This document shows positions 25,045-32,850 of a DNA stretch of 64,000 bases, piece by piece. The notes below the pieces were generated by a model that saw only the letters and a list, made by a program, of their open reading frames with translations, was not told the DNA's origin and searched no databases. The number at the start of each line of letters is the position of its first letter. The stretch's first letter is position 1. Position numbers and translations under genes: made by a program. Source of the stretch: an uncultured Lachnospiraceae bacterium. Lineage in GTDB: Bacteria; Bacillota; Clostridia; Lachnospirales; Lachnospiraceae. Location: positions 1 to 64,000 of the forward strand of contig CAJTRK010000013.1 of assembly GCA_910578475.1 (NCBI GenBank), in the 5' to 3' direction.

Positions 25045-26112
25045 ATGAAAAGTATTATTCTGGTCGTGGATGATGACAAGACCAATCTGGCTCTTGCGCA
25101 GAAAATTTTGCTGCCACAGTATCGCATTGCGGCGTCCAATTCCGGCATGGCTGCTTTGAAATATCTGGAGCACAACCGCCCCGACCTGATTCTGCTCGAT
25201 ATCAATATGCCTGACATGGATGGATTTGCGGTCATGGAAGAACTTCGGAAGAGAGAGGAGACGGCTGCGATTCCCGTGATTTTTCTGACGGCGGATAATC
25301 TGGCCGAAACGGAAATCCGTTGTTTTCAGGTTGGCGCGATGGATTTTGTGGCAAAGCCTTTTGTACCGGATATTTTACTGAGCCGTGTCGGAAAGACCAT
25401 CGAGCTGGATAAATACCGGAATAATCTGGAAAACATGGTAAAAGAGCAGGCCGAAAAACTGATGGAAAATTCGAGACGCATCAGCATGATTCAGGATTCT
25501 GTCATCGTCGGCATGGCCAATCTGATAGAGAGCAGGGACGGCAGTACGGGAAAACATGTGAAGAATACGCAGATGTACGTTCGGATGATTGCCGGTGAAT
25601 TACTCGAAAAAGGGATTTACGAAGAAGAACTGACGCCGGAATACATAGAAGACCTTTGCAAAGCGGCGCCGCTTCACGATGTGGGCAAAATCAAAGTGCC
25701 GGATTCCATTTTGCAAAAACCGGGGAAGCTGACGCCGGAAGAATTTGATACGATGAAACTGCATACGACGCACAGCCGCACGATTATCAAGACGATTATC
25801 GGAGACGTGGAGGATGAGCATTATGTGAAAATCGTGGAAGATATCGCGCTGTATCATCATGAAAGATGGGACGGGACAGGATATCCCGTCGGGCTTGCCG
25901 GAGAAAATATTCCGCTGGCGGCGCGTATTATGGCGGTGGCGGATGTATTCGACGCGTTGTACGAAGAACGCTGCTACAAACCGCCGGTTCGTCCCATCGA
26001 AAAAATTATGGAGATTATGTCGGAGGGAAGGGGAACTCAGTTCGACCCGTCCATTATCGACATTTTTATGGAAATGCTGCCAAAGCTCAGGGAAGTTCTT
26101 GGAATCGCATAA
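25045..26112 (+). CDS. response regulator with HD-GYP output domain
   Basis: This 355-residue protein has a receiver domain (1-120; LVVDDDKTN, phospho-Asp in LLDINMPDMDG, KPF) and an HD-GYP domain (about 150-350; LHDVGKIKVPD and HHERWDGTGYP). HD-GYP domains hydrolyse cyclic di-GMP (or related dinucleotides). A stretch of ESRDGSTGKH matches other RpfG-like proteins. An upstream start at 25009 lacks a good site; the ATG at 25045 follows GGGAG. It is the first gene of a four-gene signalling cluster ending at 32801. Confidence 0.93.
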   Translation: MKSIILVVDDDKTNLALAQKILLPQYRIAASNSGMAALKYLEHNRPDLILLDINMPDMDGFAVMEELRKREETAAIPVIFLTADNLAETEIRCFQVGAMDFVAKPFVPDILLSRVGKTIELDKYRNNLENMVKEQAEKLMENSRRISMIQDSVIVGMANLIESRDGSTGKHVKNTQMYVRMIAGELLEKGIYEEELTPEYIEDLCKAAPLHDVGKIKVPDSILQKPGKLTPEEFDTMKLHTTHSRTIIKTIIGDVEDEHYVKIVEDIALYHHERWDGTGYPVGLAGENIPLAARIMAVADVFDALYEERCYKPPVRPIEKIMEIMSEGRGTQFDPSIIDIFMEMLPKLREVLGIA

Positions 26113-26134
26113 GGGAAAGGAACGGGATAGAATT

Positions 26135-28936
26135 TTGGAAGAGAAGCAATTTGAAAAAGATAAAATGCAAAAAAAACTGGAGCGGACCGTGCTCATTATT
26201 TTTACCGTTTTTTCCCTTGCGATGTCCGTGTCGGCGGTTTTGCTGGAATGGGGCATTCTGGCAAAAGAACTGATAATCCTTTCGGTCGTTGCCGGGTGGG
26301 CCGTTTCCTGGAAAGAATACCGGGATTCTGTTTTCCGGGCGAAATTTATTGCCCTGATGTGCTGGATTAATTTTTTTATCTATGTCGCTTATTCCAGCTC
26401 TTTTACTTCCATGCTTTCGACGATGATGGCATTGATTGTACTGCTCAGCATTTTCTGCATTACGGAAATTATTTATATCGGAGTCTTTTTTACAACGCTC
26501 ATATGTCTTTATCATCTTCTTTTCCTGCACAGTTTTCAGATTCATTCCCCAAACGATGTCCTCAGGCTGGTTTTGCATATTATATCGTCATATGTCATTT
26601 CGCTGGTCGTCTGGATTATCATACGCATCCGGGAAGAGACGAGCGAAAAGCTGATGGAGAATATTCGTGAACTGGAAATCGTGGAAAAGAGCAAGGACGA
26701 TTTCATGGTCAATATTTCTCACGAAATCCGCACGCCAGTCAATGCGGTATGCGGTATGAGCGAAGCGCTTTTGCAGGAGGAACTGCCGGCGGGTGTGAGA
26801 AGGGATATTGTCGATATCCAGACTGCGGGCCGCAATCTTCTTGCGACGGTCAGAAATATTCTGGACTTTTCGGAGCTGGAGAGCGGCAAGATGGAGCTGG
26901 TCGAGGAAAGCTACAATATTACGTCTACGATTACGGACATTATCAATATGGCGCTGACTTTTGAAAACGGAAGAAAGCTGGAGTTTATCGTTGACTGCGA
27001 CGCAAATCTGCCGGGCAACCTCGTGGGGGATGAACAGAAACTACGGCGCATCGTGATGAATCTGTTGGAAAACGCGATGAAGTTTACGAAAGAGGGCGGT
27101 ATCGTACTTCGAATCAAGTCCAGAAAAGAGGAATACGGCATCAACCTGATGGTCAGCATCCGGGATTCCGGCATCGGTATGAGCCAGAGCGAAATCGAGA
27201 GGGTTTTTACGAGTTACGGACAGCTCGATGCGAAACGCAGCAGGGAAGAAGGCGGCGCCGGACTCGGACTTTCCATTGCGCAGGCGCTTGTGCAGCGCAT
27301 GGGCGGCTTTATTACGGTAGAAAGCGAACCGGGCGTCGGCACTGAATTTTTGTTCACGATTCCGCAGAAGGTGTTGGATGAAACGCCGATTGTTTCTGTC
27401 AGAAATAAAGGGAACCTGTTCGCCGCCTGCTATATTAACATGGATAAATACAATTTTTCCGTCGTGCGGGAAGGGTATGAAAAGTCGATTCGCCATATGG
27501 CGGAACAATTCGGCATTATGTTTCGGATATGCAGGAATCTTCCGGAATTGAAAAGGCGCATCGAACATGAAAATTATTCTCATGTTTTTATCAGTTTTGA
27601 AGAATATTGTGAGGATAAAGCCTTTTTTGAAAATCTTGCCAGAGAACTGGCGGTTGTTCTGGTGTTGGATTATGGGCAGGAAAAACAGGTGGGAAACGGG
27701 TTGCTCCGCATTTACAAGCCTTTTACCGTATTGTCTATTGCGGCGGTATTTAACGGGCAGAAAATGCTTCGGGGGGAAGAGGCGCGGGGCGAACTGCGAC
27801 GCCGTTTTATTGCGCCGGAAGCCAAAATGCTTGTGGTGGACGACAACGCCATGAATCTGAAAGTCATGGCGAGGCTTCTGCTTCCTTATCAAATCAGGGT
27901 GGAAGTGGCCGCAAGCGGTCAGGAAGCGCTGCATAAACTGGACACGATGGATTATGACTGTGTATTTCTGGACCACATGATGCCGGAAATGGACGGTGTG
28001 GAAACGCTTCACAGAATCAGAAAGAAGCCGGGCGCTTATTTCCAGTCGCTGCATGTCATTGCTTTTACGGCAAACGCCATCGGCGGCGCACGGGAAATGT
28101 TTATGCAGGAAGGGTTTAACGATTTTATTGCCAAACCGATAGAATTGAGCGTTTTGGAACGAATGCTGCGCCGTTATATTCCGGTACAGAAACAAATTGA
28201 TTTGGAAGAGGAGGACATACGGGAGATGACATCCGATAATCCGGAAAAGAGTATGGCGCCGGCGGATACGGAAGCTGCTTTGGCCGCATCGGCGGAGCAG
28301 GCGGAAAAGACAGAAGAAGATGCTTTAAATGACCTGAGCGGCGCCGGCATCAATATCGGGCAGGGAATCGCCTATTGCGGCGCCAAAGAAGGCTTTCGGG
28401 AGATTCTCGGCATTTTTTATCAGGAAGGATGCAAAAGAAGCCGTCAGCTGGAACAGCTTTTTAAGGAGCGGGATTGGAATGATTATGTCATTACCGTTCA
28501 CGCATTGAAAGGAAACGCAAGAGGAATCGGCGCGAATGAATTGTCGGAGCTGGCGCTGCATCTGGAAATGGCCGGAAAAGAAGGGCGCGTCGAATACATT
28601 GAAACGCATCACGAAGAAATGATGGATAAATACGCTTTTCTTCTGCGTGTTCTTGGTGATAATGCGTTTATCAGGCAGGAAGAGACGGTGCATGAGACAG
28701 AAGAAATCTCGATGCAGACGTTAAAAGAACGGATTGGGCTGCTGCGGGAAAAACTGGACAGTTTCGAGAGCGAGGGACTTGCAGAGCTTTTGGAGCAGAT
28801 TGGAAACAGCAGATGCGGAGATACAACATTTTCCGGGCTTGCGGAAGCGGTTCGGGAAAAAACGGAAGAGTTCGATTTTCCCGGCGCGGCAGAAGCCCTG
28901 GAGGCGTGGGAAAAGAGCGGGGAAAGCATACGGTAA
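26135..28936 (+). CDS. hybrid sensor histidine kinase with REC and Hpt domains
   Basis: About 933 residues. Five or six membrane segments occupy residues 10-165. The dimerisation domain has His near 196 (NISHEIRTP) and the ATPase domain ends near 415 (GGAGLGLSIA). A segment at 420-550 looks like a degenerate receiver without the phospho-Asp. A true receiver follows at 565-685 (VVDDNAMNL; FLDHMMPEMDG), then an Hpt domain with His near 788 (VHALKGNARGIG). The start is TTG at 26135; an ATG at 26165 lacks a binding site. It is 22 bases from the HD-GYP gene and 24 bases from the next kinase, so it belongs to the same operon. Confidence 0.85.
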   Translation: MEEKQFEKDKMQKKLERTVLIIFTVFSLAMSVSAVLLEWGILAKELIILSVVAGWAVSWKEYRDSVFRAKFIALMCWINFFIYVAYSSSFTSMLSTMMALIVLLSIFCITEIIYIGVFFTTLICLYHLLFLHSFQIHSPNDVLRLVLHIISSYVISLVVWIIIRIREETSEKLMENIRELEIVEKSKDDFMVNISHEIRTPVNAVCGMSEALLQEELPAGVRRDIVDIQTAGRNLLATVRNILDFSELESGKMELVEESYNITSTITDIINMALTFENGRKLEFIVDCDANLPGNLVGDEQKLRRIVMNLLENAMKFTKEGGIVLRIKSRKEEYGINLMVSIRDSGIGMSQSEIERVFTSYGQLDAKRSREEGGAGLGLSIAQALVQRMGGFITVESEPGVGTEFLFTIPQKVLDETPIVSVRNKGNLFAACYINMDKYNFSVVREGYEKSIRHMAEQFGIMFRICRNLPELKRRIEHENYSHVFISFEEYCEDKAFFENLARELAVVLVLDYGQEKQVGNGLLRIYKPFTVLSIAAVFNGQKMLRGEEARGELRRRFIAPEAKMLVVDDNAMNLKVMARLLLPYQIRVEVAASGQEALHKLDTMDYDCVFLDHMMPEMDGVETLHRIRKKPGAYFQSLHVIAFTANAIGGAREMFMQEGFNDFIAKPIELSVLERMLRRYIPVQKQIDLEEEDIREMTSDNPEKSMAPADTEAALAASAEQAEKTEEDALNDLSGAGINIGQGIAYCGAKEGFREILGIFYQEGCKRSRQLEQLFKERDWNDYVITVHALKGNARGIGANELSELALHLEMAGKEGRVEYIETHHEEMMDKYAFLLRVLGDNAFIRQEETVHETEEISMQTLKERIGLLREKLDSFESEGLAELLEQIGNSRCGDTTFSGLAEAVREKTEEFDFPGAAEALEAWEKSGESIR

Positions 28937-28960
28937 CAGGCGGAAAGGGCGGGATAGCTT

Positions 28961-31654
28961 ATGTTCAAACGAATCCATAAATTTTTGAAGTCGGCGCTGG
29001 ACAACAGACTGGAGCTGCAGGAGCGAATCGTCAGGCTCGTTCTGCTGCTCGCCTTTGCGGCATCCGTTATCGGAATGGGACGCGTCATGTTCGGCGCGCC
29101 GCCTGCCGTGCTGCTGGCGCTTTCGCTGATGTGCGCCATATCCGGTCTGGCGCTTTTTCTTGCGGTATCATACAGGAAGATAAAAGAAGCTTCCTGGCTT
29201 CTGATTATCGTGTCCAATCTCGTGCTGTTTCCGACGATATTTATCATGAGCAGCGGGATGGACAGCGGTACGCCGGTCTGGCTTGTACTGGAGCTGGTTT
29301 TTATTTTTCTGATGTTTACGGGAAAGGATTTTCTGATTGCGTTTTTTCTTTCCGTGACGTCTTTTCTCGTGACTTATTTTATCGCATATCGGTTTCCGGA
29401 GATTGTGCCGGCGCCGGCAAGCCGTTTTTACAGTTTTACCGATTCCTATATAACGATTATTCTGGTGAGCTGCATTATCGGCGTACTGCTGAAATTACAG
29501 ATGATGACGTATGACAGGGAGAGACAGCTTGCACAGGAGCAGAAAGAAGAAGTCGAAAAAATTGCGCATTCCAAAGATGCCTTTTTTGCGAATATGAGTC
29601 ATGAAATCCGGACGCCGATAAATACCATTATCGGATTGAACGAGATGATTTTAAGGGAAGATATCTCCGAAGAAATTGCCGAAAACGCGATAAATATCCA
29701 GAATGCGAGCAAGATGCTTCTGACGATTATCAATGATATTCTGGATTTGTCCAAGTTGGAATCGGGTAAGATGGAAATCGTACCCGCCCAATATGAAATC
29801 AGTTCCATGTTCAGCGATTTGGTCAATCTCATCTGGATTCGGGCGCATCAGAAAGAACTGGAATTTAAAGTGGATATCGACCCGGAAATTCCGTCGATGC
29901 TGTTCGGTGATGAAGTGCGGCTCAAACAGGTTATTACGAATATATTGACCAATGCGGTCAAATATACGAATAAAGGAACCGTTACGTTGACAGCCAAAGG
30001 AGAGCGTGTTGCTGCCGATGAAATTCTTCTGCGCGTATCCGTGGAAGATACGGGAATGGGTATCCGGAAAGAAAACCTCGATAATCTGTTCGGTTCTTTC
30101 AGAAGAATGGATGAACGGGACAACCGGAATATCGAGGGAACCGGTCTCGGACTGAATATTTCAAAGCAGCTGATTGAGATGATGGGCGGAAAGATTTCCG
30201 TTGACAGCGTTTATCATAAAGGCTCTGTATTCACAATCGAAGTGAAACAGAAAATCGTGAATGTAAGGCCAATCGGCGTCATGAACTTCGCGGCGAAAAA
30301 ACAGTTAAACCGGCGCGTCAGATACAGACAGAGCTTTACGGCGCCGGATGCCAGAGTGCTTGTGGTGGATGATAACGATATGAACCGCATGGTTGCGGTC
30401 AAGCTGCTGCGGGGCACGAAAATACAGGTAGAAACGGCGGAAAGCGGAAAAGAATGCCTGAAAAAGACGGCGGAAAACTCTTATCATGTGATTCTGATGG
30501 ACCATATGATGCCGGATATGGACGGTGAGGAAACCATGAAAGCCGTGCGAGCGCAAAGCAAGGGTTATTGCCAGAAAACGCCCGTTATTGCTTTGACGGC
30601 CAACGTCATGACGAATGCGGAACAGGTCTATCGGGATATGGGATTCGACGGTTATCTGGCCAAACCGATTAATTCCGCGCTGTTGGAAGCGAGTCTGCTG
30701 AAATATCTGCCGACGGGACTGATTGAATATACGGAGGATGAGGAAGGCGGCGGGATGCAGCAGGAAGGCAGGGTCAACCAGGTTACCGGCGTCAGGAAAC
30801 GAAAGATTGCCGTTACGGCGGATTGTATCTGTGATTTGCCGAAAGATTTGCTTGAGAAGTATCAGATTCGCCTGATGTATTGTTATGTTCATACGAAAGA
30901 AGGGCGTTTCTGCGACCTGTTTGAAGTTTCCTCCGACGGCTTGCTGGCCTATTTGCAGCAGGAGGGAAATTATGCGCATTCTTCGACGGCGGAGCCTTCG
31001 GCATACGAATACTTTTTCGCGGATGAGCTGCAAAGGGCGGAACAGGTAATTCACATTACCGCCACAGCTGCGCTGAGCGGCGCTTACCCCAATGCAGCAC
31101 AGGCGAGCAGGAGTTTCGATAATGTGACCGTTGTGGACTCCAATCATATCAGCAGCGGACACGGGCTTATGGTGTTATACGCGGCCTCGCTTGCGGAGGC
31201 GGGAAAGAGCGTGTCGGAAATCTGTCAGGCGCTGGAACAGTTCAGAGAAAATGTATGTTCTAATTTCTTCGTGCAGAATACGGCGGCTCTGTACCGGAAC
31301 GGCAAAGTCAGCGCCCCCGTTCATAAACTCTGTGCCGCGTTTAATCTGCATCCGGTGCTGCATATGAGCCAGAACAAACTTGGGCTATGGCGCATGGAAG
31401 CGGGAAATATGCAGCGTGCAAGGCGAGGCTATGTCAGAAAACTTCTGCATCACGCTCAGCAGATAGATACGCATATCGCTTTTCTGACTTACGCGGGCTG
31501 CAGCGTCCGGCAGCTGAACGAAATTAAGGAAGAAGTGGAAAAATATGTAAAATTTGACAGACTCATTTTACAGAAAGCTTCCGCAACGATATCCAGTAAT
31601 TGCGGTGTGGGCGTTTTCGGGCTGATGTTCATCCGGAAAAAAGAGAAAGAATAA
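28961..31654 (+). CDS. hybrid histidine kinase-receiver fused to a DegV fatty-acid-binding domain
   Basis: This 897-residue protein has membrane segments at about 24-165, a kinase core with His near 210 (NMSHEIRTPINTIIGLNEM; GTGLGLNISKQL) and a receiver at 464-583 (VVDDNDMNRM; LMDHMMPDMDG). The last 285 residues are a DegV (FakB-type) domain. DegV landmarks in order are VTADCICDLP, STAEPS, LSGAYPNA, VVDSNHISSGHGL, NGKVSAPVHKL and a C-terminal SNCGVGVFGL. DegV proteins bind one fatty acid. In this copy the usual C-terminal His of HTGPG is Asn. Lipid-dependent control of the kinase is inference. Confidence 0.88.
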   Translation: MFKRIHKFLKSALDNRLELQERIVRLVLLLAFAASVIGMGRVMFGAPPAVLLALSLMCAISGLALFLAVSYRKIKEASWLLIIVSNLVLFPTIFIMSSGMDSGTPVWLVLELVFIFLMFTGKDFLIAFFLSVTSFLVTYFIAYRFPEIVPAPASRFYSFTDSYITIILVSCIIGVLLKLQMMTYDRERQLAQEQKEEVEKIAHSKDAFFANMSHEIRTPINTIIGLNEMILREDISEEIAENAINIQNASKMLLTIINDILDLSKLESGKMEIVPAQYEISSMFSDLVNLIWIRAHQKELEFKVDIDPEIPSMLFGDEVRLKQVITNILTNAVKYTNKGTVTLTAKGERVAADEILLRVSVEDTGMGIRKENLDNLFGSFRRMDERDNRNIEGTGLGLNISKQLIEMMGGKISVDSVYHKGSVFTIEVKQKIVNVRPIGVMNFAAKKQLNRRVRYRQSFTAPDARVLVVDDNDMNRMVAVKLLRGTKIQVETAESGKECLKKTAENSYHVILMDHMMPDMDGEETMKAVRAQSKGYCQKTPVIALTANVMTNAEQVYRDMGFDGYLAKPINSALLEASLLKYLPTGLIEYTEDEEGGGMQQEGRVNQVTGVRKRKIAVTADCICDLPKDLLEKYQIRLMYCYVHTKEGRFCDLFEVSSDGLLAYLQQEGNYAHSSTAEPSAYEYFFADELQRAEQVIHITATAALSGAYPNAAQASRSFDNVTVVDSNHISSGHGLMVLYAASLAEAGKSVSEICQALEQFRENVCSNFFVQNTAALYRNGKVSAPVHKLCAAFNLHPVLHMSQNKLGLWRMEAGNMQRARRGYVRKLLHHAQQIDTHIAFLTYAGCSVRQLNEIKEEVEKYVKFDRLILQKASATISSNCGVGVFGLMFIRKKEKE

Positions 31655-31727
31655 AAGCATAGTATCTGGCGCAAGTTTGTGGTAAAATAGCTTTATCATC
31701 GTACAAAGGAGAAAATGGGGGATTCTT

Positions 31728-32801
31728 ATGCGGGGCAGGATACTGGTCGTGGACGATGCGGAAGTGAACCGCGAACTGCTGCGGGCAATCCTTGAAGACG
31801 ACTATATTGTGGATACGGCAGGAGACGGTGAAGAGGCGCTGTGCATGCTGCGGGAACACCGGGAAGAAACGGCGGCGCTGCTGCTGGATTTGCAGATGCC
31901 GAAGAAGGACGGGTTCGAGGTTATCGAAGAAAGCCGAAAGAACGGATGGCTGCAAAAGCTTCCGGTGCTGATTATCAGCAGCGAAAATGCCGTTGATATC
32001 GAGAATAAGTGTTTCGACATGGGAGTTTCGGATTTTATTCATAAGCCTTTTGAGGCTTCCATCGTAAAAAACAGGATTAAGAACGCGGTAGAGCTGTTCG
32101 CCTGTAAGAACCAGCTTGAACGGGAAGTGGAGCGGCAGACGGAGGTGCTCAGGAAGCAGTCGCGGATTATACAGATGCAGGCCGAGCAGTTACAGGAGGC
32201 GGAAGCCTTTCATACGCTGATGATGCAGTATCGGTGTGCGATTATGGAAGTGGAAACGAAATTGAAGGTATTGAACGAGGCTTTTTCACGGCAGTATAAA
32301 AGAAACCCGTTCGAATCCATTAAAAGCAGGCTGAAAACATCGGAGAGCATTTATGAGAAATTAAGCCGGAAAGGACATCCGGTCACACTTGAAAATATAG
32401 AAGAGAAACTGGCGGATGTGGCGGGAATCCGGGTAATCTGTTCTTTCCCGGACGACATTTACCGGCTGGCAAAGCTTTTGATTGGGCAGGATGATATCAT
32501 TTTATTAAAAGAAAAAGATTACATTAAGAATCCGAAATCCAACGGTTATCGGAGCCTTCATCTGATTATCAGTATTCCGATTTTTTTATCCAATGAGAAA
32601 AAATATATGAAAGCGGAAGTGCAGTTTCGCACAATTGCGATGGATTTCTGGGCCAGTCTGGAGCATAAACTGAAATATAAAAAAAGCGTGGATAACGCGG
32701 AAGAAATTGTGAAGCAGCTCAAAGTCTGTGCGGATTCCATAGAAATATTGGACTATCAGATGCAGGATATTCGCGATAAAATCGACCGACATTCGGACTG
32801 A
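31728..32801 (+). CDS. response regulator fused to a (p)ppGpp synthetase
   Basis: Residues 1-120 are a receiver (ILVVDDAEVNREL; phospho-Asp near 53 in LLLDLQMPKKDG; HKPF). About 120-165 is a coiled-coil linker (LEREVERQTEVLRKQS). Residues 165-350 are a RelA/SpoT synthetase domain with DVAGIRV, KSNGYRSLH and AEVQFRTIAMDFWASLEH; the catalytic Asp, Tyr and Glu are intact. No hydrolase domain. It should make (p)ppGpp, with activity set by phosphorylation of the receiver; this is inference. It is the last gene of the cluster, 73 bases after the DegV kinase, and is followed by a debranching enzyme gene. Confidence 0.9.
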   Translation: MRGRILVVDDAEVNRELLRAILEDDYIVDTAGDGEEALCMLREHREETAALLLDLQMPKKDGFEVIEESRKNGWLQKLPVLIISSENAVDIENKCFDMGVSDFIHKPFEASIVKNRIKNAVELFACKNQLEREVERQTEVLRKQSRIIQMQAEQLQEAEAFHTLMMQYRCAIMEVETKLKVLNEAFSRQYKRNPFESIKSRLKTSESIYEKLSRKGHPVTLENIEEKLADVAGIRVICSFPDDIYRLAKLLIGQDDIILLKEKDYIKNPKSNGYRSLHLIISIPIFLSNEKKYMKAEVQFRTIAMDFWASLEHKLKYKKSVDNAEEIVKQLKVCADSIEILDYQMQDIRDKIDRHSD

Positions 32802-32850
32802 ACAGAAAGGCTTGATTAACAGAATGATATTTTTTGGAGGGAGAAAAAAA

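Noticed and set aside
26087..26578. Minus-strand frames across the kinase cluster
   Set aside because: They mirror the kinase codons and have no starts with ribosome sites.
28961..31654. Assembly chimera of a kinase gene and a separate degV gene
   Set aside because: The frame is continuous from the receiver through a linker into DegV, with no ribosome site or stop at the join, so a real fusion is more likely.
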